Shown one piece after another: positions 6,009 through 12,931 of a stretch of DNA of 15,093 bases (position 1 is its first letter; each line of letters opens with the position of its first letter). The stretch is taken from NCBI GenBank assembly GCA_015069065.1, contig SVJI01000019.1:1-15093 (forward strand). The letters are read 5' to 3'. The DNA comes from Oscillospiraceae bacterium. Lineage in GTDB: Bacteria > Bacillota > Clostridia > UMGS1883. A program made the position numbers and the translations under genes. The notes under the pieces are model-generated. The model saw nothing but the letters and a program-made list of their open reading frames with translations. It made no database searches and was not told where the DNA came from.

Positions 6009-6349
6009 TACGTGTTACAATAATTGATGATGAAAGAATAATTAAATCCATCTCCAAGATAGAGGGCAGTGACGTGCTGATGGCATGGGCACAGGAAAAC
6101 GAGCATACTCCCGGACACAGCATCTTTTCAGGCGGCGGAGAGATATTTGACATAGTGGATAATGACAATGTTTTCGAGCTTCTTGTCCGTGCGACGCTCA
6201 ACTATCTGGATTTGAAAAAGATAAAATTGGCGTACTGTAAAAACGAGGCGCTCTTTGACGAGCTTGTAAGATTGGGCTTTACGAAAAAGGACGGCATATG
6301 TGAGGTTGATGTATCAACCTTTTTCAAACCGTGCTGCAGCCATAAGTGA
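6005..6349 (+). CDS. Small GNAT-like protein coupled to rluB
   Basis: The 114-residue product begins MIRVTIIDDERI and overlaps rluB by ATGA, so it is translated from the same message. I cannot name it. The second half, from FELLVRATLNYLDLKKIKLA through EALFDELVRLGF, has the helix-strand-helix-strand order and the L-x-x-L-GF ending of GNAT acetyltransferases. The N-terminal half is shorter than a GNAT usually has, and I do not see the Q/R-x-x-G-x-G/A acetyl-CoA loop; GGGEIFDI lies in roughly that place. It may be a minimal or non-catalytic GNAT relative. Three Cys residues occur, including CC near the C-terminus. The stop is 13 bases before repeat copy B. Confidence 0.75.
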   Translation: MIRVTIIDDERIIKSISKIEGSDVLMAWAQENEHTPGHSIFSGGGEIFDIVDNDNVFELLVRATLNYLDLKKIKLAYCKNEALFDELVRLGFTKKDGICEVDVSTFFKPCCSHK

Positions 6350-6362
6350 TGTAAAATAAAGT

Positions 6363-6400
6363 GAGGGTGTTTAAAAAGTCTGGACTTTTTAAACACCCTC
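6363..6400 (+). terminator. 18-bp hairpin terminator after the GNAT-like gene, head of repeat copy B
   Basis: Arms 6363-6380 and 6383-6400 pair perfectly across a two-base loop, 13 bases after the stop codon. They are followed by GTTGTTTGTTAGGGG. The hairpin would end the rluB operon and forms the head of repeat copy B. Confidence 0.75.
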
Positions 6401-6425
6401 GTTGTTTGTTAGGGGATAGGAGAAA

Positions 6426-6551
6426 ATGTTCAGAACGGACAAACTGAGCCAAGCGAAGCTTGGGTTACCCGAGGGCGTACGTGGGTACGTCGAGAGGCGA
6501 AGTTTGTTCGTAGCAAAAAGGCTTAAAAATAAAGAAAAATCGAATAAATGA
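6426..6551 (+). other. Conserved 41-codon reading frame inside repeat copy B (coding status doubtful)
   Basis: This frame has the same length and stop position as the one in copy A. Compared with it, codon 16 changes GAA to GAG (silent), codon 35 gives Asn for Lys and codon 36 gives Lys for Arg. Here AGGAG stands just before the ATG, but only about three bases away. It overlaps the structured core and could be coincidental. Confidence 0.25.
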
Positions 6552-6666
6552 GATTTTCAACCGAAATAGAAATTTCTTTGACTCTCGCATATACTGTGTT
6601 TAGCTTTATTACCGCCTTTTTGCGTTCTGGACTTTTTAAACATCCCCATATTTTTTCTATTTCCTA

Positions 6667-6695
6667 TTGACAGGTTATGATTCATATGCTATACT
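6667..6695 (+). promoter_or_regulatory. Sigma-A type promoter of the GntR/ABC operon
   Basis: A perfect TTGACA (6667-6672), a 17-base spacer and TATACT (6690-6695) stand 43 bases before the GntR start. An inverted repeat begins on the last base of the -10. Confidence 0.85.
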
Positions 6696-6723
6696 AACTG
6701 TGCTAGGACAGATAATACAGTTA
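6695..6723. promoter_or_regulatory. Probable GntR (YtrA-type) operator
   Basis: TAACTGT (6695-6701) and ACAGTTA (6717-6723) form a perfect 7-bp inverted repeat with a 15-base spacer across the predicted transcription start. A repressor bound here would block its own operon. YtrA-type regulators commonly bind wide-spaced inverted repeats at their own promoters. The assignment is inferred from position and symmetry. Confidence 0.65.
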
Positions 6724-6737
6724 AAAGGGGTGAAGAA

Positions 6738-7115
6738 ATGATAAATATAGATTACAGGGATGCGCGCAGTCTGCATCAGCAGATTGAGGATGGCTTCCGC
6801 GAGCTTATTGTCAGCGGCATTATGCAGCGTGACGAGCAGCTACCATCTGTCAGGGAACTTTCCATAAGCCTGACTGTAAATCCCAATACAGTGCAAAAGG
6901 CGTATAAGCAGCTGGAGCTTGACGGATTTATTTACAGTGTCAAGGGTAAGGGAAATTTTGTCGCCGCAGCTAAGGATGTCCGCACCGCACGGGGAACAAG
7001 CGACCTTTACGATGCGCTGACTCAGACTGTCAGGGAGTTGATGTTTCTGGGAGAGAAGAAAGAGAACATCGAAAATCTTGTAAGCAATATTTATTTGGAA
7101 ATGGAGGAAGACTAA
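6738..7115 (+). CDS. GntR-family transcriptional regulator, YtrA subfamily
   Basis: The 125-residue protein has an N-terminal winged helix at about 10-77 (HQQIEDGFRELIVSGIM, LPSVRELSISLTVNPNTVQK, then GFIYSVKGKGNFV), which matches the GntR signature. It is followed by only about 45 residues, a short helical tail. This small size without a ligand-binding domain is the YtrA subfamily, whose genes sit in front of ABC transporter genes. The start has AGGGGTG six bases upstream. The stop TAA overlaps the ATG of the ATPase gene (TAATG), and GGAGG for that gene lies within the last codons, so the two are translationally coupled. It is likely an autorepressor of this operon; many relatives respond to cell-envelope antibiotics, but no effector can be read from sequence. 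Confidence 0.9.
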   Translation: MINIDYRDARSLHQQIEDGFRELIVSGIMQRDEQLPSVRELSISLTVNPNTVQKAYKQLELDGFIYSVKGKGNFVAAAKDVRTARGTSDLYDALTQTVRELMFLGEKKENIENLVSNIYLEMEED

Positions 7116-8014
7116 TGATACAAGTGTCAAACGTTACTAAGTATTTTGACGATTTTAAAGTGCTTGACGATTTCTCGCTGAATGTACGAAAAGGCACTAT
7201 ATATGGACTTATCGGACCTAACGGAGCAGGTAAGACGACTATAATAAATCACATAAACGGTGTGCTTAAGCCTGAGTGCGGCACTATTACGATAAACGGC
7301 GCGCCTGTTTATGAAAACACCAATGTTAAGGAGCGCGTCCTCAGTATTGCCGACGACTGGTTTTTCTACGCTACATATACTGTAAAGCAGATGGCGCATT
7401 TTTACGCGTCAGTTTATCCGCAGTTCAATTTTGAACGCTACGAGGCCATTAAGCAGATATTCAAAATTGATGAACGCAGACAAATCCGTAAGCTTTCCAA
7501 GGGTATGCGTAAACAGGTGGCTTTCTGGCTGGTGCTTTCGGCTATGCCGCAGGTGCTTATACTGGATGAACCGCTCGACGGCCTTGACCCTGTTATGCGT
7601 AAGCAGGTGCTTAACCTCGTAATCGCTGACGTTACAGACCGTGAAATGACGGTACTGGTATCATCGCATAATTTGCGCGAGCTGGAGGATATCTGCGATT
7701 GGGTGGGAATTATTCATCAGGGCAGAATGATTATTGAAAAGCCGCTTGACGACCTTAAGGGAAATGTCCATAAGTACCAGATGGTTATTGACGATGAATG
7801 TGCCCGAAAGCTGGAGCAGAACGAAAACGTGCTTCACATTTCAAAAACAGGCGCAGTGTATAACGTTATAATACGCGGAGATGCGCAGGAAACCTACGAA
7901 AATATGCGCTCTCTTTCACAGGTATTGTGTGAGAAAATCAGCCTCACACTGGAGGAAGTATTTATCTATGAGTTAGGAGGTCTGGGATATGATTTTAAAA
8001 ACATCATTGTTTAA
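7115..8014 (+). CDS. ABC transporter ATPase (YtrB-like)
   Basis: The 299-residue protein has Walker A GPNGAGKTT (34-42), ABC signature LSKGM (127-131), Walker B VLILDEP (147-153), D-loop GLDP and the switch His185 in SSHN. The first position of Walker B is hydrophobic and all catalytic residues are present. A C-terminal extension of about 90 residues follows the nucleotide-binding domain, as in other exporter-type ATPases of the CcmA/YtrB group. It should energise the permease encoded next. The 3' end overlaps the permease gene by 26 bases, and the permease's GGAGG is inside this gene. Substrate is unknown; related operons serve antimicrobial-peptide or wall-stress resistance. Confidence 0.92.
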   Translation: MIQVSNVTKYFDDFKVLDDFSLNVRKGTIYGLIGPNGAGKTTIINHINGVLKPECGTITINGAPVYENTNVKERVLSIADDWFFYATYTVKQMAHFYASVYPQFNFERYEAIKQIFKIDERRQIRKLSKGMRKQVAFWLVLSAMPQVLILDEPLDGLDPVMRKQVLNLVIADVTDREMTVLVSSHNLRELEDICDWVGIIHQGRMIIEKPLDDLKGNVHKYQMVIDDECARKLEQNENVLHISKTGAVYNVIIRGDAQETYENMRSLSQVLCEKISLTLEEVFIYELGGLGYDFKNIIV

Positions 8015-10034
8015 TAAAGGTATTTATAAATCAACGCTCAGGCGTTATTTGTGGGGCAGTGTGCTTTACTTTGCATTGCTGTTTTTGTTCACAGGGATGT
8101 TTTTGCTCATGGCGGTAGACCCCGACACCTATTATGTTTCATATCATAACAGGGATATTTCCCTTATTCTGACAGACGGCTACATTGTCGCCCCCATGCT
8201 TTTTGCCATGGCAGTGCCTACAATTACAGGACTTTTGATTTTCCGTTTTATACATTCACGGAAAACATCCGTTTTTGTACACAGTCTGCCTATAAAAAGA
8301 ACGGCTAATTATGTATCGTCGGTACTTGCAGGCTTTACCCTCATGGCACTGCCTGTAATACTTAATTCACTTATACTGATGCTTATTTCCGTATCGGGGT
8401 ATTCATCACTTTTTTCTGTGGGCGATTGCTTCACGTGGATGTGGCTTAATCTTTTCTGCCTGTTTGCCATGTTTTCCTGTGTGTGCTTTGTAGCATCCAT
8501 TACAGGTAACAGCTTTGCCATGATTGCCATTAACGTGCTGCTGCACTGCTTTGTACTTATTATCACGGCGGGTTTTGTCATGGTGTCTGACGTTTTCCTC
8601 TACGGCTTTGCCGATGAAAACATAATTTTTGAAAAGGTCATAAATAACACTTTCCCTGTGCGCATAGGGAAGATGATGAGTACATGGGGCTATCAGGAAC
8701 ACGTTTTTGCAGACTACGGCATCACGATTGCAAAGTTTGGTGTGTTTGCACTTATCTTCTACGTTTTAGGTGCGCTGTTGTATAAATACCGCCGCATGGA
8801 AACTGCCGAGGATATCGCGGGATTTTCATGCCTTAATCATATCTTTAAGTACGGACTTACCTTTATCGGCGCTCTCAGTGCGTTTGCACTTCTCAGCAGC
8901 TTTATCCATGAAAATCCATTTATGCTGTGGTGTATAGTGATTCTTGTCAGCGTTATTATATACTTCGGCGTAGAAATGCTTCTTAAAAAGAATTTCAGGG
9001 TATGGCGCTCGTATAAGGGATATGTCGGCTTTGCCGTTTGCTTCGCTGTGATGATGTGTATATTTGCATTTACGAGCTTCTTCGGCTATGAAACATATAC
9101 TCCCGAGCAGAGTGAAATCAAATCTGCGACAGTGTATGATTATTACAGGAATGAAAAGCCCCTGCTTGAAAGTGATGAAATCAAAACCAAGGCTCTGCAG
9201 ATTCATTCACGCATGATTGATAAAAAGGAGCTTGTCAAGGAGATTGACAATTACTCCAGAATACACGTGGAATATATTCTGAAAAACGGTAAGCGTGTCC
9301 ACCGTGCATACCCGATTGAGCGCGACGAATTGTATGGGATAATGGAGGTTATGTACCAGAATCAGGAATACAAAACCTTAAGTCAGGAAGTCTTTACCCC
9401 CATGGAATCAGTGTACAGGATAAGAATTCATGAGTATGAAAAAACGGCGGAAATTTCTTCCCCCGAAAAGATGAATGAGCTTATAGAATGTATTAAAAAG
9501 GATGTATCATCCCTCAGCTATAGTCAGATTTATTGTGAGGGATGGGGATTCAACGTTGATATCGAGTATGTTCCTGTCAGGGAGAATGATACGGCGGTTA
9601 TAACACGTGCGGCAGAAAACGGAGAGTCCATCCGCCTTAATTACATGAATCTGAACATAAACGCAAACTATAAAAACACCCTTGAATGGATTCGTGAAAA
9701 CGGATACTGGAATTATATATCACTTGAGAATAAGGGCATCGTATATATAGTGCGCGAGTGGGAGGATTTACCCTTTGTGGATGATGAGGGACGCGTTACC
9801 GAACTTAATCCCGAAAAGGAGAAAAACACAGTAAGGATTGCGGACAGGGAAGAAATTCAGCGCCTGTTTGATTACATTCACAATAACGGACACAAATATA
9901 TTTCAGAGGACGACAGATACTACGTTTATCAGCTCCTTGATTCTGCGACAAGGGAACACAGGACAATCACTGTTATGACAAAGGCGGAAATCGGGAATTT
10001 GTTTCCTGACTCTAACTGGAAAGAAATAAACTAA
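7989..10034 (+). CDS. ABC transporter permease with a large C-terminal domain (DUF6449-like)
   Basis: The 681-residue protein starts at an ATG eight bases after GGAGG. About nine hydrophobic segments lie between residues 20 and 366 (near 22-45, 66-88, 107-133, 149-170, 175-200, 248-267, 288-307, 311-330 and 347-366). They are followed by a soluble region of about 310 residues with no further membrane spans. That region is rich in charged and aromatic residues and appears to contain two similar-looking alpha/beta parts (EYILKNGKRVHRAYPI and YYVYQLLDSATREHRTITV). An odd number of spans and an inside N-terminus would place the C-terminal domain outside the cell. The layout resembles permeases in YtrA-type operons annotated with DUF6449. 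The substrate cannot be inferred. Confidence 0.85.
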   Translation: MILKTSLFNKGIYKSTLRRYLWGSVLYFALLFLFTGMFLLMAVDPDTYYVSYHNRDISLILTDGYIVAPMLFAMAVPTITGLLIFRFIHSRKTSVFVHSLPIKRTANYVSSVLAGFTLMALPVILNSLILMLISVSGYSSLFSVGDCFTWMWLNLFCLFAMFSCVCFVASITGNSFAMIAINVLLHCFVLIITAGFVMVSDVFLYGFADENIIFEKVINNTFPVRIGKMMSTWGYQEHVFADYGITIAKFGVFALIFYVLGALLYKYRRMETAEDIAGFSCLNHIFKYGLTFIGALSAFALLSSFIHENPFMLWCIVILVSVIIYFGVEMLLKKNFRVWRSYKGYVGFAVCFAVMMCIFAFTSFFGYETYTPEQSEIKSATVYDYYRNEKPLLESDEIKTKALQIHSRMIDKKELVKEIDNYSRIHVEYILKNGKRVHRAYPIERDELYGIMEVMYQNQEYKTLSQEVFTPMESVYRIRIHEYEKTAEISSPEKMNELIECIKKDVSSLSYSQIYCEGWGFNVDIEYVPVRENDTAVITRAAENGESIRLNYMNLNINANYKNTLEWIRENGYWNYISLENKGIVYIVREWEDLPFVDDEGRVTELNPEKEKNTVRIADREEIQRLFDYIHNNGHKYISEDDRYYVYQLLDSATREHRTITVMTKAEIGNLFPDSNWKEIN

Positions 10035-10084
10035 TAAAAGAAGTGCTGCAAAATGTTTCAATTTTGCAGCACTTCTTTTATTAG
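10031..10084. terminator. Bidirectional terminator between the convergent permease and transporter genes
   Basis: A perfect 24-bp stem (10031-10054 with 10061-10084) with a six-base loop begins inside the permease stop codon and ends six bases before the stop of the minus-strand transporter. Both arms carry A/T runs at their outer ends, so it can terminate transcription from either side. Confidence 0.9.
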
Positions 10085-10090
10085 TTAAAT

Positions 10091-11191
10091 TTAATGAATT
10101 ACCATCTCAAAGCAAGTCAGAAACGCTAAAAATCCAAAATTGAATGCAGAAAACATTCCTATGTAGTACATGACTTTTTTAGGATTGTATTTTACATATT
10201 CTCTGAATGTGATAAGACTGGCAAGCGATGCGATAAGCGTTCCCACACCGCCGATATTAACCCCCAGAAGTAAGTCTGTGTAATTTTCCGTAAATCGGGA
10301 GAGCAATATTGCCGAGGGGACGTTACTTATTACCTGACAGGAGAGTATACTGAAAAGGAGTGTGCTTTTCTCAAGCAGGAAACCCAGTATTTCCTGAACA
10401 ACGCCTATGCGTGACATATTTCCTGAAAAAATGAAGAAGAATACAAATGTAAAAAGCAGGGGATAATCTACCATTTTAAGTGCATCCCTGTCCATAAACC
10501 AAAGCACAGGAACAATTATAATAAGTCCAAATATGTACGGAATAGTGCGGAATACTATGGCGATGGAAAGTGCGAATAAAAGCAGATACACCGCAGTATG
10601 CTTTTTGTCAAAGGATGGCTCTGCATCCGCTATTTCAAGAGGCTCTGCCTTTATAAACATACAGCAAATGGTAATAATAGTAATTGAAATGATAAACGGC
10701 GGTGCCATTATCTTCATAAATTCCCCTGTAGGGATATTGAACTTTGTATAAAGGTAAAGATTCTGCGGATTTCCGAAAGGGGTCAGCATCCCGCCTAAAT
10801 TTGCGGCTATATTCTGCATTATAAAGGTAAAGCACATATACTTTTGCTTTCCTGTAGTTGACAGGACAAAATACCCCAGAGGGAGAAAGGTCAAAAGCGC
10901 CATATCATTTGCAATCAGCATAGAGCCTATAAATGTTATGTAAACAAGTGCGATGATACAGAGCCGTGCATTTTTAAAGCGGTGAACAATTTTCTGTGCC
11001 AGTATATAGAAAAAGTCTATGTTTTTCAATGCACATACTACTGCCAGTACGCAAAAAAGACAGGTAAGTGTCTTAAAATCAAAATATTCCAGATATTTAC
11101 CATCAGGCGGCACGATAAAAGCCGTAGCAAGTGCTGCCAGAAAAGCAATTACGAGAACAGCGTTTTTTCGTATAAATGTGTATAACGGCAT
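10091..11191 (-). CDS. ArsB/NhaD/CitMHS-type anion or citrate permease
   Basis: The 366-residue, strongly hydrophobic protein has ten or eleven membrane segments in two similar halves. The motif LTPFGNPQNLYLYTK in the first half and GVNIGGVGTLIASLASLITF in the second are the paired substrate/cation-site loops of the ion transporter superfamily (ArsB/NhaD, CitMHS, SLC13). SNVPSAILLSRF, in the second half, is the matching N-x-PS-A element. It probably moves an anion or carboxylate coupled to Na+ or H+; the exact substrate is unclear. I start at ATG 11191 because GGAGGG lies nine bases upstream. A GTG eight codons earlier precedes that ribosome site. The gene is monocistronic, with its own promoter. 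Confidence 0.85.
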   Translation of the reverse strand: MPLYTFIRKNAVLVIAFLAALATAFIVPPDGKYLEYFDFKTLTCLFCVLAVVCALKNIDFFYILAQKIVHRFKNARLCIIALVYITFIGSMLIANDMALLTFLPLGYFVLSTTGKQKYMCFTFIMQNIAANLGGMLTPFGNPQNLYLYTKFNIPTGEFMKIMAPPFIISITIITICCMFIKAEPLEIADAEPSFDKKHTAVYLLLFALSIAIVFRTIPYIFGLIIIVPVLWFMDRDALKMVDYPLLFTFVFFFIFSGNMSRIGVVQEILGFLLEKSTLLFSILSCQVISNVPSAILLSRFTENYTDLLLGVNIGGVGTLIASLASLITFREYVKYNPKKVMYYIGMFSAFNFGFLAFLTCFEMVIH

Positions 11192-11224
11192 GATTTTTAA
11201 CCCTCCTTTTTGCACAACGCGACT

Positions 11225-11253
11225 ATTATATCACCCAGGCAGGGCAGTGTCAA
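11225..11253 (-). promoter_or_regulatory. Consensus promoter of the permease gene
   Basis: On the minus strand a perfect TTGACA (11253-11248), 17 bases and a perfect TATAAT (11230-11225) stand 33 bases before the start codon. Both hexamers are consensus, so strong expression is expected unless regulated. Confidence 0.85.
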
Positions 11254-11307
11254 ATAAAAAAACGGCTAAAAAAATTGAAATTTGTACTTTAATATTGTAA
11301 AAAAATG

Positions 11308-11316
11308 TGTTATACT
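11308..11316 (+). promoter_or_regulatory. Extended -10 promoter of the DUF1846 gene
   Basis: TGT-TATACT (11308-11316) is an extended -10 with a TG one base before the hexamer. No good -35 is seen 17 bases upstream. It lies 33 bases before the start codon and reads away from the permease promoter. Confidence 0.6.
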
Positions 11317-11349
11317 GTTCTTTGTATTATTTCGATAGAGGTGGAAGTA

Positions 11350-12837
11350 ATGAGTAAAGTTGGGTTTGACAACCAAAAATATCTTTCAATGCAGTCTGAG
11401 CAGATAAGGAACCGTATTGCCCAGTTCGGTGGTAAGCTGTATCTGGAATTCGGCGGAAAATTGTTTGACGATTACCATGCTTCGCGCGTTTTACCGGGAT
11501 TCGCCCCCGACAGTAAGATGCGTATGCTGCAGCAGCTTAAAGACGATGTTGAAATTGTCATAACCATAAACGCTTCCGATATTGAAACAAATAAAATGCG
11601 TGCCGATTTGGGTATTACATATGACGAGGATGTTCTGCGTCTTATCGATACCTTCCGTGAGCTTGATTTGTACGTAGGCAGTGTTGTGCTTACAAGGTAT
11701 GACGGACAGGCATCGGCAAATGCATTTTTAAAGCAGCTCACCGCACTGGGTATAAAGTGCTACCGCCATTACCCCATTGCAGGCTATCCGTCTGATATTA
11801 AGCATATCGTAAGTGATGACGGACTTGGAAAGAATGAGTATATAGAAACAACACGCTCGCTCGTTGTCATAACTGCGCCGGGTCCCGGCAGCGGAAAAAT
11901 GGCAACTTGCCTGAGTCAGCTTTACCACGACCACAATCGCGGAATTACCGCAGGTTATGCAAAGTTTGAAACATTTCCCATATGGAATCTTCCTCTTAAG
12001 CATCCTGTAAATCTTGCGTACGAGGCTGCTACCGCAGACCTTAACGATGTCAATATGATTGACCCGTTCCATCTGGAAGCATATGGGGAAACTGCCGTTA
12101 ATTATAATCGTGATGTTGAAATTTTCCCTGTGCTTAATGCGATGTTTGAGCGTATTGCGGGAACATCTCCGTATAAATCACCTACGGACATGGGTGTAAA
12201 TATGGCAGGTAACTGCATTATTGACGATAAAATATGCTGCGATGCTTCGCGTATGGAAATACTTCGCAGGTATTACAGTGCCAGTGTTAATAAATTGCGT
12301 TCCTTTGGTGAGGGAACTGACGTTATGAAGCTTAAGCTGCTTATGAATCAGGCAGGAATGACTCCTGATAAATGTAAGCTTGTAAAGGCAGCATTAAATA
12401 AGGAAAAGGAAACAGGCGCACCTGCAGGGGCGATTGAACTCCCCGACGGCACAATTGTCACAGGAAAGACATCAAGTACTCTTGGTGCGGCATCGGCACT
12501 TCTCCTCAATGCACTAAAGACACTGGGGCATATTGATGACGAGCTGCTTCTGATTTCTGCACAGGTGCTTGAGCCTATCTGCGAATTGAAAACAAACTAC
12601 CTGAAGCACAGAAATCCGCGCCTTCATACTGACGAGGTTTTGATGTCGCTGACGATTTCAGCGCTTACCAACCCTGTTGCGAGTGCGGCTAAGGAGCAGC
12701 TTGCAAATCTGCACGGAAGTAATGCTCATTTCTCCGTTATAATAAGTGACGAGGATGAAAAAATCCTCCGCCGCCTTGGCATAAATGTAAGCTGCGAGGC
12801 GAAGTACGAAAATAAAAGATTGTACCACAGTCATTAA
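11350..12837 (+). CDS. DUF1846 (UPF0371) family protein
   Basis: The 495-residue protein starts at an ATG with GAGGTGG about six bases upstream. An upstream in-frame ATG at 11305 overlaps the promoter and is rejected. The opening KVGFDNQKYLSMQSEQIRNR and the block LYLEFGGKLFDDYHASRVLP are hallmarks of the DUF1846 family found in Firmicutes and Actinobacteria. A P-loop-like APGPGSGKM lies at 176-184. Structures exist for the family, but I know of no established reaction, so I give none. The length matches the family. The gene stands alone between its own promoter and a strong terminator, with no functional hint from neighbours. Confidence 0.92.
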   Translation: MSKVGFDNQKYLSMQSEQIRNRIAQFGGKLYLEFGGKLFDDYHASRVLPGFAPDSKMRMLQQLKDDVEIVITINASDIETNKMRADLGITYDEDVLRLIDTFRELDLYVGSVVLTRYDGQASANAFLKQLTALGIKCYRHYPIAGYPSDIKHIVSDDGLGKNEYIETTRSLVVITAPGPGSGKMATCLSQLYHDHNRGITAGYAKFETFPIWNLPLKHPVNLAYEAATADLNDVNMIDPFHLEAYGETAVNYNRDVEIFPVLNAMFERIAGTSPYKSPTDMGVNMAGNCIIDDKICCDASRMEILRRYYSASVNKLRSFGEGTDVMKLKLLMNQAGMTPDKCKLVKAALNKEKETGAPAGAIELPDGTIVTGKTSSTLGAASALLLNALKTLGHIDDELLLISAQVLEPICELKTNYLKHRNPRLHTDEVLMSLTISALTNPVASAAKEQLANLHGSNAHFSVIISDEDEKILRRLGINVSCEAKYENKRLYHSH

Positions 12838-12855
12838 AAGTTGCAATGATTTTAA

Positions 12856-12903
12856 GATAAAAAGAATTCCCGAAACAAATATGTTTCGGGAATTCTTTTT
12901 ATC
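12856..12903. terminator. Bidirectional terminator between DUF1846 and recombinase genes
   Basis: A 22-bp stem (12856-12877 with 12882-12903) with a four-base loop lies 18 bases after the DUF1846 stop and 28 bases before the recombinase stop. A-rich and T-rich outer arms give a U run in either direction. Confidence 0.9.
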
Positions 12904-12931
12904 GCTTAATCAAAAAATGAATAAGCCTTAA

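Larger units (their letters stand above)
6363..6647 (+). repeat. Full copy B of the 280-bp structured intergenic repeat
   Basis: This occupies most of the 388-base gap between the GNAT-like gene and the GntR gene. It is the same unit and orientation as 4989-5267, and all the pairings drawn for copy A are possible here. P2 is complete (GTTCAGAACG with CGTTCTGGAC, one G-U), and P6 is GCAAAAAGGC with GCCTTTTTGC. Most differences from copy A fall in the AT-rich loop of P6 around 6526-6605. The rest of the gap, 6648-6737, holds the promoter and operator of the next operon. Confidence 0.85.

Noticed and set aside
8309..9206. Minus-strand open frames of 90-126 codons inside the permease gene
   Set aside because: They are shadows of a gene with a clear membrane-protein pattern and coupled ribosome site.
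11305..11349. Upstream ATG extension of the DUF1846 gene
   Set aside because: It overlaps the extended -10 promoter, and the family N-terminus begins at 11350 behind GAGGTGG.
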